52,109 bases of DNA from NCBI GenBank assembly GCA_012842605.1, contig DUSN01000091.1, positions 1 through 52,109 of the forward strand, in the 5' to 3' direction. The notes beneath the pieces were generated by a model. That model saw nothing but the letters and a program-made list of their open reading frames with translations. It was not told where the DNA came from and did no database searches. Positions 1-7,930 of this stretch are shown piece after piece; position 1 is the stretch's first letter; each line of letters begins with the position of its first letter. Origin of the DNA: Clostridiales bacterium. Lineage in GTDB: Bacteria; Bacillota; Clostridia; Caldicoprobacterales; DTU083. A program made the position numbers and the translations under genes.

Positions 1-123
1 CCTATTCTTTTCTGATTATTATCGTAAAGTCTGCGTAAACTAAGGAACCGCCGTATACGTGAACCGTTTGTACGGTGGTGTGAGAGGTCGGTAGGTGAAT
101 TTATCACCTACCTCCTACTCGAT
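1..123 (+). mobile_element. 3' end of a group IIC intron (domains V and VI)
   Basis: The segment from about 44 to 84 folds as a group II intron domain V: the GAACCGCCGTATAC start, a short loop, then GTACGGTGGTGTGAG. It is followed by a domain VI hairpin (GTAGGTGA... TCACCTAC) and the terminal CTCCTACTCGAT. I recognise this layout from bacterial class C introns such as the Oceanobacillus iheyensis intron. The 5' part and any maturase ORF lie outside the window. The 3' splice boundary near 123 is inferred from the family ending. Class C introns usually sit just downstream of transcription terminators, which cannot be checked here. Confidence 0.85.
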
Positions 124-276
124 TATGCCTGAAAAACATCATTCAAATCAATATGCTGTTATATATGTTACAATAACTGTTATCGTCGTTTATTGAACGC
201 AAACACCTTGTGTTTTGAGTTATGCAAGTTTAACTCAATTTTAATTTTCGTGTAAACCGCATGTACACAGGGTTTC

Positions 277-296
277 ATTGTTATGACAATAACAAT
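277..296. promoter_or_regulatory. Rex-like operator upstream of pflB
   Basis: A perfect inverted repeat, ATTGTTAT-GACA-ATAACAAT, lies about 80 bases upstream of the pflB -35 box. It closely fits the clostridial Rex consensus TTGTTAANNNNTTAACAA (one base off in each half-site). Rex is a redox repressor sensing the NADH/NAD ratio and commonly controls fermentation genes. The palindrome is seen directly; the regulator assignment is inference. Confidence 0.55.
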
Positions 297-375
297 CTTA
301 TTAGCAGCAATTCTATAGAATAAAATTATTCTTTGTGTTACAATCAAAACTGTACTATATGTTTCATAAAAATTC

Positions 376-405
376 TTGATTCCAAGTATACATATAGGTT
401 ATAAT
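376..405 (+). promoter_or_regulatory. sigma-A promoter of pflBA
   Basis: TTGATT at 376-381 and TATAAT at 400-405 are separated by 18 bases, 40 bases upstream of the pflB start codon. This is the only strong promoter match in the 123-444 gap. Apart from this promoter and the palindrome at 277-296, the gap contains no gene I can support. Confidence 0.6.
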
Positions 406-444
406 ATATATGGGTAGATTTTAGAAGAAAAAGGAGAGAGTGCC

Positions 445-2673
445 ATGGAACAATGGAAAGGTTTCAGTCAGGGACACTGGCGAACTGAAATAGATGTCAG
501 GGAATTCATACAGCAAAACTACAAACCCTATGAAGGGGATGAGTCTTTTCTCGAAGGCCCTACTGAAGCGACAGTCAAGCTTTGGCAGCAGCTGTCTGAT
601 TTACTGAAAAAGGAGAGGGAAAACGGCGGCACTTTGGATGTTGACACCAGTACAGTTTCCACCATTATTTCCCACAAGCCAGGCTATATCAATAAAGAGT
701 ATGAAAAAATCGTAGGCCTGCAAACCGACGCACCGTTGAAACGGGCAATAATGCCCAACGGCGGTATCCGTATGGTGAAACAGGCATGTGAAGCATATGG
801 CTTTAAGCTCGACCCAAAGGTGGAACAGATATTTACCGAATACCGCAAAACGCACAACCAAGGTGTTTTTGACGCTTATACTCCCGAAATCCGCCGTGCC
901 AGAAAGGCCGGAATCATTACCGGATTGCCCGATGCATACGGCCGAGGAAGGATAATCGGCGATTACAGGCGAGTTCCCCTGTATGGAGTGAACCGATTGA
1001 TTGAGGAAAAGCAAAAGCAGCTTGAGGAATTGGAAACTGCCTGGATGGAAGATGAAACCATCAGAATGAGGGAGGAGACAACTGATCAGATCCGTGCCCT
1101 GGAAGCACTGAAGAAAATGGCTCTGAGCTATGGCTATGATATTTCCCGCCCTGCAGGAAATGCCCATGAGGCAGTGCAATGGCTGTACTTTGCTTACCTG
1201 GCTGCTGTTAAAGAGCAAAACGGTGCGGCCATGAGCTTAGGAAGAGTGTCCACATTCCTGGATATTTATATTGAACGGGACCTTGAGAACGGGATCATCA
1301 CTGAGAAGGAAGCCCAGGAGCTTATTGACCATTTTGTAATGAAGCTTAGACTGGTTCGTTTCCTAAGAACACCGGAATACAACGATTTGTTCAGCGGCGA
1401 TCCCACATGGGTAACCGAATCCATAGGAGGCATGGGGCTGGACGGCAGGACTCTGGTTACCAAAAGCTCCTTCCGTTTCCTGCATACACTGACCAATCTG
1501 GGACCTGCTCCGGAACCAAATATGACCGTGCTTTGGGCTAAAGGCCTGCCTGAAGGGTTTAAGAAGTACTGTGCACGGATGTCAATTGAAACCAGCTCAA
1601 TTCAATATGAAAATGATGATTTGATGCGTGCATACTGGGGCGATGACTATGGTATAGCATGCTGCGTTTCGGCAATGCGCATCGGAAAGCAGATGCAGTT
1701 CTTCGGTGCCAGGGCCAACCTGGCGAAAGCGCTGCTTTATGCCATCAATGGCGGCAGGGATGAGAAACTTGGATTGCAGGTAACCCCGCCCTTCTCGCCT
1801 ATAAAGTCCGAATACCTGGACTATGATGAAGTTATGGTACGCTTTGACAGTATGATGGATTGGCTGGCCAGGGTTTATGTCAATGCACTCAATATTATTC
1901 ACTATATGCATGATAAGTATGCCTATGAAGCCCTGGAAATGGCTCTCCATGACAAGGAAGTTCTCCGTACCATGGCCTGCGGCATAGCCGGTCTTTCAGT
2001 AGTGGTTGACTCATTAAGTGCCATTAAATACGCCAGGGTAAAGCCTATCCGTGATGAAAACGGGATGGCGGTGGATTTTGAGGTAGAAGGGGACTTTCCA
2101 ACCTTCGGCAACAATGATGACCGGGCAGATCAGCTGGCAGTGGAGATTGTAGAAAGGTTCATGAAGAAACTGCGCAAGCAGAAAACCTACCGGAACAGCA
2201 AAGCAACACTGTCCATCCTGACCATTACTTCCAATGTTGTTTACGGGAAGAAGACCGGCAACACTCCGGACGGCAGAAAGGCAGGAGAACCCTTTGCACC
2301 GGGAGCCAATCCCATGCACGGCAGGGATAAGAAGGGAGCAATCGCTTCCATGAGTTCAGTTGCCAAACTGCCCTATCGTTATTCTGAAGACGGTATATCC
2401 TATACCTTCTCCATTGTTCCTAAAGCATTGGGGAAAACCAGGGAAAACAGAATCAGCAACATGGTTGCCTTGCTGGACGGCTACTTCGTCAAAGGAGGAC
2501 ACCATATCAATGTCAATGTATTTGAAAGGGAGACCTTGCTGGATGCAATGGAGCATCCGGAAAAGTATCCGCAGCTTACGATTCGTGTATCCGGCTATGC
2601 CGTTAACTTTGTAAAACTGACTCGTGAACAGCAGGAGGATGTACTGGCACGTACCTTCCATGAAGGGATCTGA
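445..2673 (+). CDS. pflB: pyruvate formate-lyase (formate C-acetyltransferase)
   Basis: This 742-residue glycyl-radical enzyme cleaves pyruvate with CoA to acetyl-CoA and formate in the cytoplasm of fermenting anaerobes. The catalytic cysteine pair is seen as IACCVSAM (Cys406-Cys407), and the C-terminal radical site as RVSGYAV (Gly717). The protein runs to the end of the family without a gap. The ATG at 445 follows an AAAAAGGAGAG ribosome binding site. pflA begins 5 bases after the stop, so the enzyme and its activase form a two-gene operon. A Rex-like palindrome and a sigma-A promoter lie upstream. Other glycyl-radical enzymes (glycerol dehydratase, choline lyase) have one active-site cysteine, so the CC pair supports true PFL. 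Confidence 0.96.
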   Translation: MEQWKGFSQGHWRTEIDVREFIQQNYKPYEGDESFLEGPTEATVKLWQQLSDLLKKERENGGTLDVDTSTVSTIISHKPGYINKEYEKIVGLQTDAPLKRAIMPNGGIRMVKQACEAYGFKLDPKVEQIFTEYRKTHNQGVFDAYTPEIRRARKAGIITGLPDAYGRGRIIGDYRRVPLYGVNRLIEEKQKQLEELETAWMEDETIRMREETTDQIRALEALKKMALSYGYDISRPAGNAHEAVQWLYFAYLAAVKEQNGAAMSLGRVSTFLDIYIERDLENGIITEKEAQELIDHFVMKLRLVRFLRTPEYNDLFSGDPTWVTESIGGMGLDGRTLVTKSSFRFLHTLTNLGPAPEPNMTVLWAKGLPEGFKKYCARMSIETSSIQYENDDLMRAYWGDDYGIACCVSAMRIGKQMQFFGARANLAKALLYAINGGRDEKLGLQVTPPFSPIKSEYLDYDEVMVRFDSMMDWLARVYVNALNIIHYMHDKYAYEALEMALHDKEVLRTMACGIAGLSVVVDSLSAIKYARVKPIRDENGMAVDFEVEGDFPTFGNNDDRADQLAVEIVERFMKKLRKQKTYRNSKATLSILTITSNVVYGKKTGNTPDGRKAGEPFAPGANPMHGRDKKGAIASMSSVAKLPYRYSEDGISYTFSIVPKALGKTRENRISNMVALLDGYFVKGGHHINVNVFERETLLDAMEHPEKYPQLTIRVSGYAVNFVKLTREQQEDVLARTFHEGI

Positions 2674-2678
2674 TAGAT

Positions 2679-3413
2679 GTGAGTAAAGGCAGAATTCATT
2701 CAATTGAAACCATGGGTACGGTAGACGGCCCGGGTATCCGTTATGTGGTTTTTACCCAGGGATGCCCCATGCGCTGCATATTTTGCCATAACCGGGATGC
2801 CTGGGATCCAAAAGGCGGAAAAGAGATTACAATAGAGGAACTGATGCAGGATATAAAGCAATACCTCCCATTTTATCAAAGCTCCGGCGGCGGGATAACC
2901 GCCACCGGTGGAGAACCTACGCTGCAGGCTGATTTTGTCAGGGATTTGTTTGCCCGGGCTAAGAATGATCTGGGACTTAATACTGCAATGGATACATCGG
3001 GCTTTGTAGATATTGATAAAGTTAAGGGTTTATTGGAGGTTACCGACCTGGTGCTGCTAAGCATCAAGCATATAGACGAAATTAAGCACGAGGAGATTAC
3101 AGGTGTAAGCAGCAGGAAGGTATTTGCCTTTATGAAATACCTTAGGGAAATAAACAAGCCCATGTGGATAAGATATGTAGTCATACCCGGGCTTACTGAC
3201 AGCAGGGAGGATGTCCGAAGATTAGCTGAATTTCTCACAGAGTTCCCCAACATCCAAATAGTTGACATATTGCCTTACCATACCATGGGAGTGTACAAGT
3301 GGGAGGCCATGGGGCTGGAGTACCCCCTGAAGGGTGTACCTGCCCCCGATAAGAAATCAGTAGAAGAGATTAAAGATATTTTTCGGGAGTACGGACTGAA
3401 AGTTGAATTATAA
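2679..3413 (+). CDS. pflA: pyruvate formate-lyase-activating enzyme
   Basis: This 244-residue radical-SAM protein binds a [4Fe-4S] cluster and uses S-adenosylmethionine to install the glycyl radical on PFL. The cluster motif CxxxCxxC is visible as CPMRCIFC (Cys29, Cys33, Cys36), preceded by the family's GTVDGPGIR segment. A GGE motif for SAM binding follows (ATGGEPTLQ). The start is a GTG at 2679, five bases after the pflB stop, with GAAGGGAT at the end of pflB as a probable ribosome binding site. Length and motif order match the short PFL-activase type without the extra ferredoxin domain found in other glycyl-radical activases. A strong terminator follows at 3428. Confidence 0.95.
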   Translation: MSKGRIHSIETMGTVDGPGIRYVVFTQGCPMRCIFCHNRDAWDPKGGKEITIEELMQDIKQYLPFYQSSGGGITATGGEPTLQADFVRDLFARAKNDLGLNTAMDTSGFVDIDKVKGLLEVTDLVLLSIKHIDEIKHEEITGVSSRKVFAFMKYLREINKPMWIRYVVIPGLTDSREDVRRLAEFLTEFPNIQIVDILPYHTMGVYKWEAMGLEYPLKGVPAPDKKSVEEIKDIFREYGLKVEL

Positions 3414-3427
3414 TAATAGAAAACAGG

Positions 3428-3475
3428 AAGCAGCGATATGTCTCTCATAGGAGGAGGAACATGTCGCTGCTTTAT
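3428..3475 (+). terminator. rho-independent terminator of pflBA
   Basis: AAGCAGCGATATG (3428-3440) pairs with CATGTCGCTGCTT (3460-3472), followed by a short T-rich run. The hairpin loop contains an AGGAGGAGG stretch, but no ORF starts after it. Confidence 0.75.
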
Positions 3476-3488
3476 TATTGATAATGAT

Positions 3489-3525
3489 CAAAAAAGACAG
3501 GTACCTTGATTAGAATCAAAATACC
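3489..3525 (-). terminator. terminator of the ndh gene
   Basis: Read on the minus strand, GGTATTTTGATT and AATCAAGGTACC form a 12-bp stem with a two-base loop and G-T wobbles (plus strand 3500-3525). It is followed by TGTCTTTTTTTG. It lies about 55 bases past the stop codon of the minus-strand NADH dehydrogenase and converges with the pfl terminator. Confidence 0.7.
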
Positions 3526-3580
3526 CGCCTTTTGCTGTGAATCCTGTATTGGAATATTAGGCTTTATAAGTTATTGATTG

Positions 3581-5389
3581 TTACCATCGCCAGCCCTTTA
3601 GGAAGTTTAGTGCTTTGTTCTTCTGGAAGTAACGCAGCTGATGTGTCAGCCAGGGCATCAGATAGTGGTCGGCACCTAAAACTCTGCCTGCACCTGCAAA
3701 CATTGCGAAGGAAGCCCAGATGAACCACCAGTCGTAAAGGCCTGTGCTTAACAGGAAGTTGAGGTTCATACCGATGGATACAATAGCGGCCAGGAAGGTG
3801 AACAAGCCAAGCAAGAAAGCTACTGCAAGCGCTATCTCGGTGATGACGACAATCTTCTGGAACAGCATGTTGTTGGGGTAAACAACATTTTCAACAAACC
3901 ATGCATACCAGCCAGGTGTATGGTCGCTTATAAGCGGCATGAGTCCGCCTTGGCCTGTAGCAGCAGAGGTTGCATCTGCTGCAGCACTTGCGCCGCCTGT
4001 AGCATCACCGGGGCCTATAATAGCATTTGTCCACCAGCCGTTGTTTATCTTGTCCAGTCCGGACATGAGCCATTTGTATCCAAGATAAATTCTTAAGGGA
4101 ACAAGCCAGAACTTAAAGCATCTTTCCTTGGCATTGCTGATAATGGACTGCAGGAAGAAGTTGTAGGTTCTGTTTGTATGGAACAGCTCATGGTTGAGGT
4201 ATTCCCAGCACAGCTCCAGGCCGCCGATTCCGAACAGATAGTGCATATTAACCAGGTGCTTCATGATGATTGCCAGGAATCCGGAAAGCAAAGGAATGCC
4301 ATTGAGCTGGGCAACACCGTACGTGGAGCCGATGGAAACCATGACACCATGGAGATTTGGCTTAAGTTCTTCTTTTTCCTTGCCTAAAATTTCGGCAGCA
4401 ATGTTAGCAGCAGCAGTGTGTCCGGATTGAAGCGCAGTCTCTACCAGCGGGGGCAGTACTTCGCCGTTTTTATCTGTAAACTGCATGCTGTCGCCTACTA
4501 CATAAACATATGGATATTCAACAGTCTGGCAGTATTCATTAACAACTACACGGTTTCTCTTGCCGACAGTTACCCCTAATTCCTTAACAAAGCTGTTGGT
4601 CTGGATACCGCCGGTCCATACCAGTGTCCTTGTTGCATAGGTTTTGCCGTTCTTAAGTGTGAATGAATCCGGCTGAACATCGGTAATAGGTGAATTGGTC
4701 AGAATTTCAACACCATGTTTTTCCATGTAACGGACTGATTTTTTGATCAGCTTTTCATTGATAATGGGCAGGATTGTGGGCAAAGCTTCAACCAGCAGCA
4801 GTCTGACTTCGTTGCGGTTGATGCCGTATTCACGGCACAAAACCGGCATCCATTCGATAAATTCGCCCATCAGTTCTACTCCGGTGAATCCGCCGCCGCC
4901 TACTGCGAAGGTAAGTAATTTTCTGCGTTCCTCAGGATCTTCTACTTCTGATGCTTCACGGAACATCTCTATAACATGATCGTGTACCTTTTTGGCATCT
5001 TCAAGAGACCAAAGGGAAAATGCATTTTCCTCTATTCCGGGTATGCCAAAATATGCAGGCTCACTGCCAAATCCGGCTATCAAATAATCGAATGTATATT
5101 CCTTCTTCTCGGAGAAAAGCTTCTTCTCTGCTAAATTGGCTTTAACAATTTTGTCCTGTACGAATTTAACCCCGGTATACTGCAATACGTGTTCGATGGA
5201 CACCTGTACGCCGCTGGGGCCTACTCTATGTCCGGCTACTTCGTGCAGTTCGGTCAGAAGAGTATGATAATCATTCTGGTCAATCAGAATGATCTCAATG
5301 TCATTTTGCTTCTTCAGCTTCTTATGCAGGGTTTTTGCCGCTTCCAGGCCTGCATAGCCAGCGCCTAGGATAACAATGCGCTTTGACAT
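3581..5389 (-). CDS. type II NADH dehydrogenase with C-terminal DoxX-like membrane domain (Ndh2-like)
   Basis: This 602-residue flavoprotein probably passes electrons from NADH to a membrane quinone without pumping protons. The FAD-binding GAGYAG motif is at residues 9-14, a second nucleotide-binding glycine motif (VGGGGFTGVE) at about 165-175, and a VVGD motif near 300. Residues from about 420 onward carry several hydrophobic segments of DoxX type, with a low-complexity Ala/Thr/Gly linker at about 460-485. Classic Ndh is about 400 residues, so this is a fusion. The Ndh2 of the Listeria extracellular electron transfer locus also carries extra C-terminal membrane helices. The start has an AAGGAGG site. 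It is divergent from an EetA/EetB/DmkB-like operon, which supports that role. Confidence 0.85.
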   Translation of the reverse strand: MSKRIVILGAGYAGLEAAKTLHKKLKKQNDIEIILIDQNDYHTLLTELHEVAGHRVGPSGVQVSIEHVLQYTGVKFVQDKIVKANLAEKKLFSEKKEYTFDYLIAGFGSEPAYFGIPGIEENAFSLWSLEDAKKVHDHVIEMFREASEVEDPEERRKLLTFAVGGGGFTGVELMGEFIEWMPVLCREYGINRNEVRLLLVEALPTILPIINEKLIKKSVRYMEKHGVEILTNSPITDVQPDSFTLKNGKTYATRTLVWTGGIQTNSFVKELGVTVGKRNRVVVNEYCQTVEYPYVYVVGDSMQFTDKNGEVLPPLVETALQSGHTAAANIAAEILGKEKEELKPNLHGVMVSIGSTYGVAQLNGIPLLSGFLAIIMKHLVNMHYLFGIGGLELCWEYLNHELFHTNRTYNFFLQSIISNAKERCFKFWLVPLRIYLGYKWLMSGLDKINNGWWTNAIIGPGDATGGASAAADATSAATGQGGLMPLISDHTPGWYAWFVENVVYPNNMLFQKIVVITEIALAVAFLLGLFTFLAAIVSIGMNLNFLLSTGLYDWWFIWASFAMFAGAGRVLGADHYLMPWLTHQLRYFQKNKALNFLKGWRW

Positions 5390-5633
5390 GTAAGTCTTGC
5401 CTCCTTAATAATAAAAGTATATAAGTAAATCAACAAGACAGCTGTGAATTATTTTTTCCTTGATAAAATCATGTCAGAATTCGTTATGGATTAAACAAAT
5501 TAGTTCATATAAGTTCTATATATTTTAGAGTGTATATTGTAAAAAAAACACAGCTGTCCTCAAGGTATTTTAACATAGCCAGACGATATAATGCAATGGA
5601 AGATAATAACATAAATGAACTTTCCTTATAGTA

Positions 5634-5680
5634 AATTGTGAACAATTGTGTTAAAATAAGATGTAATGTTCACATTACAT
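5634..5680. promoter_or_regulatory. two palindromes between the divergent ndh and nusG-II operons
   Basis: The 5390-5886 gap between the divergent units contains AATTGTGAACAATT (5634-5647) and the 20-base perfect dyad ATGTAATG-TTCA-CATTACAT (5661-5680). Both are spaced as operators and sit where one regulator could act on both directions. The regulator is unknown to me. I see no ORF in this gap. A possible weak -10 (TATGAT or TAATAT) lies near 5808-5818. Confidence 0.4.
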
Positions 5681-5886
5681 AGGATGAACTGTAAAAATAG
5701 TTTTTATATATACGTTTTTTTGGTGAATCGGGATTTGCATTATCCCGGTTCAGGAATGAAATGAGAATCATATTCTAAAGACCTGTTTCTTCCTTTTAGG
5801 AATATTGTATGATAATATAAGAAATGTCAAATTCCGCTTAAGGAGTCAGCGGTGCAAATGAGGACAATTACAAGGAGAATAAAGGA

Positions 5887-6285
5887 ATGAAAATTCCGTT
5901 TCGCATTGGTGACATCTTGGTTTACGTTTTTATCCTGCTTATAATAGGCGGCAGCTTTGCAGGCCTTTATCAAATGGGCAGGGATTCAGTCACCAATCAG
6001 GTAAAAGTAGAAGTGGATGGTGTCTTATGGGGCATCTATGATATTCCCGCCGGTGACGAAGTTAAGGAAATCAGAATTGATGCAGGGGATGGCAAATACA
6101 ACCTGATGTCCATCTCCGGTGAGGGCGTTTCTGTAAAGGAAGCCAATTGTCCTGACCAGATCTGCGTTAAGTTCGGCAAGATTTTAAGGCCGGGGCAGAC
6201 CATAGTCTGCCTACCGCATAAGGTGGTTATCAGCATAACCGGGAATCAGGAAGGAGAGCCTCCGCTGGATGACATATCGTCCTAG
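5887..6285 (+). CDS. NusG domain II-containing membrane-anchored protein (EetA-like)
   Basis: A 132-residue protein with one N-terminal membrane helix (about residues 8-28) and an extracytoplasmic NusG domain II. The diagnostic CPDQIC motif lies near residue 81, with LRPGQTIVCLPHKVV following it. The exact biochemical role of the family is not established. Homologues sit beside the Gx protein, polyprenyl synthase and Ndh2 in extracellular electron transfer loci, where I believe the name EetA is used. The ATG follows an AAGGAGAATAAAGG site. It is the first gene of a tight three-gene operon. It is not a transcription factor, because the KOW/NGN domains of NusG are absent. Confidence 0.8.
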   Translation: MKIPFRIGDILVYVFILLIIGGSFAGLYQMGRDSVTNQVKVEVDGVLWGIYDIPAGDEVKEIRIDAGDGKYNLMSISGEGVSVKEANCPDQICVKFGKILRPGQTIVCLPHKVVISITGNQEGEPPLDDISS

Positions 6286-6296
6286 CGGATATTAAT

Positions 6297-6812
6297 ATGA
6301 AAAAAAGCAGAAAAATGGTATATATGGCATTGTTCATATCCCAGGCGCTCGTTTTGCACTATATAGAGGGCTTTTTTCCGATGCTGGCTCCGGGGGCGAA
6401 GCTGGGCCTGGCCAATATACTGACCATAATAACATTAAATGTATTTGGATTTAAAGAAGCCATGACGGTAGTTGTTGTCCGCTCCATACTAGGACCTATA
6501 CTGGGCGGAAGCCCTACAGGGGTGCTTTACAGCTTGGCTGGAGGAATACTGAGCTGTATTGTAATGTCAGTTCTGTACTGCCGCTTTATTCAATATTTCA
6601 GTTTGCTGGGGATTAGCGTTGCAGGAGCGGTTTTTCACAATATCGGCCAGATGCTGATGGCATCCCTTCTTTATGGGACCATCGGAATTTTATATACTTA
6701 TCTTCCTATTTTAATGTTATCCTCGATAGTAACGGGGAATTTTATAGGATTAACGGCAAAATATATAATAAAATATTTAAACAAAAAAGCTGTGCATACG
6801 CATGTCAGCTGA
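6297..6812 (+). CDS. Gx transporter family / heptaprenyl diphosphate synthase component I-like membrane protein (EetB-like)
   Basis: A 171-residue integral membrane protein with about five hydrophobic segments. The Gly-rich family signature is visible as APGAKLGLANI (about residues 31-41) and VRSILGPILGGSPTG (about 61-75). The family (PF07456) was named after a supposed HepS subunit, but the protein looks like a small S-component-like transporter. Its gene starts 11 bases after the NusG-II gene and its end overlaps one possible start of the polyprenyl synthase gene, so the three are translationally linked. No strong ribosome binding site precedes its ATG. Its substrate is unknown. Confidence 0.78.
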   Translation: MKKSRKMVYMALFISQALVLHYIEGFFPMLAPGAKLGLANILTIITLNVFGFKEAMTVVVVRSILGPILGGSPTGVLYSLAGGILSCIVMSVLYCRFIQYFSLLGISVAGAVFHNIGQMLMASLLYGTIGILYTYLPILMLSSIVTGNFIGLTAKYIIKYLNKKAVHTHVS

Positions 6813-6837
6813 CCGTTTGGGAGGGTTACTAAAAAAT

Positions 6838-7806
6838 ATGGGAATCTGGAAAAAGCATGTGGATGTGTATGAGGATATAAAAAAAATAGATGATTATATA
6901 AGGAAGTCATTAAAGGCCAACCAACGGGTGCTGAACGATGCGGTAAATGAACTCTTGAATGCAGGAGGGAAACGACTCAGGCCTGCAATGGTCCTTCTTT
7001 CCGGCCGGTTCGGCAAATACAATGAGGAAAAACTGTTGCCTTTGGCTGCTGCAGTTGAAATAATGCACATGGCAACTCTTGTTCATGACGATATAATTGA
7101 CCAGGCGGAAATGCGAAGGGGGAGGCCTACTGCAAGAAGCCGCTGGGGCAACGAAACTGCAGTATTTACCGGAGATTTCCTGTTTACCAAGTCGTTTGAA
7201 CTGGTTACCCATAGCATCTCTCAAAGGAATATGCATTATTTGTCCAATGCTATCAAGGCAATCTGTGAAGGTGAAGTGGATCAGTTTGAATCAAGGTTCG
7301 GCAATGAGTTTTCAATTTTGCGCTACCTGAAGAGAATAGGGCGCAAAACGGCAATGCTGTTTGCGCTGAGCTGCCAGGTAGGTGCTGCTGAATCCCAATG
7401 CAAAAGCAGCACAATCAGACTGCTAAGGAAATTTGGCTATGATTTTGGCATGGCATTTCAGATAACTGACGACCTGCTTGACTTTTGCGGAAATGTGGCA
7501 GAAGTAGGCAAGCCCCTGTGCAGTGACTTCCTTGAAGGTGTGTATACTCTGCCGGTTATCTATACAATGCTTAATTCTCAGTTCAAGGACAGAATGGCAC
7601 AATACATAGGCAAAGATAATCTGACGGAAAGCGATATTGAAGAGGTCGGAAGGCTGGTAAAGGAGAGCGGAGGTCTTGAGAAATCCAATAAAATGGCGCT
7701 CAGGTACCTGGAACGCTGCCATGAAAGCCTGGACAAACTGCCTGACATCCCTGCTAAAGGCGCTATGAAAGAGCTTGTGGAAGAGCTTATAGAACGAAGA
7801 TACTAA
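6838..7806 (+). CDS. polyprenyl (probably heptaprenyl-type) diphosphate synthase
   Basis: A 322-residue all-trans polyprenyl synthase that condenses isopentenyl diphosphate onto an allylic primer to make a quinone side chain. Both aspartate-rich motifs are present: HDDIID (Asp84, Asp85, Asp88) and TDDLLD (Asp211, Asp212, Asp215). The GGKRLRPAMV substrate motif is near residue 43. I prefer the ATG at 6838, preceded by GGGAGGG. An upstream in-frame ATG at 6802 overlaps the previous gene's stop and would give 334 residues. With the Ndh2-like gene next door it may supply a demethylmenaquinone-like tail (the DmkB role). Chain length cannot be read reliably from the sequence. Confidence 0.88.
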   Translation: MGIWKKHVDVYEDIKKIDDYIRKSLKANQRVLNDAVNELLNAGGKRLRPAMVLLSGRFGKYNEEKLLPLAAAVEIMHMATLVHDDIIDQAEMRRGRPTARSRWGNETAVFTGDFLFTKSFELVTHSISQRNMHYLSNAIKAICEGEVDQFESRFGNEFSILRYLKRIGRKTAMLFALSCQVGAAESQCKSSTIRLLRKFGYDFGMAFQITDDLLDFCGNVAEVGKPLCSDFLEGVYTLPVIYTMLNSQFKDRMAQYIGKDNLTESDIEEVGRLVKESGGLEKSNKMALRYLERCHESLDKLPDIPAKGAMKELVEELIERRY

Positions 7807-7836
7807 ATGCCGGTGCTTTTTACCGGTATTTTTTTA
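7807..7836 (+). terminator. terminator after the polyprenyl synthase gene
   Basis: ATGCCGGT pairs with ACCGGTAT around a GCTTTTT loop, directly followed by seven T. It begins immediately after the stop codon and separates this operon from the GH42 gene. Confidence 0.8.
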
Positions 7837-7851
7837 ATCCACACGCCATCG

Positions 7852-7880
7852 TTGAAATATTTTCCATAGTTCAATATAAT
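7852..7880 (+). promoter_or_regulatory. sigma-A promoter of the GH42 gene
   Basis: TTGAAA at 7852-7857 and TATAAT at 7875-7880 are separated by exactly 17 bases, 50 bases before the GTG start. This makes the GH42 gene a separate transcription unit. Confidence 0.7.
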
Positions 7881-7930
7881 AAGAGCAGTTCCATGAACGG
7901 CGGTAAATTATCAGGAAAGGCGGAGATAAT

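Noticed and set aside
140..185. Second Rex-like site (GTTAT...ATAAC) before pflB
   Set aside because: The half-sites are 10 bases apart, which does not fit the spacing of Rex operators.
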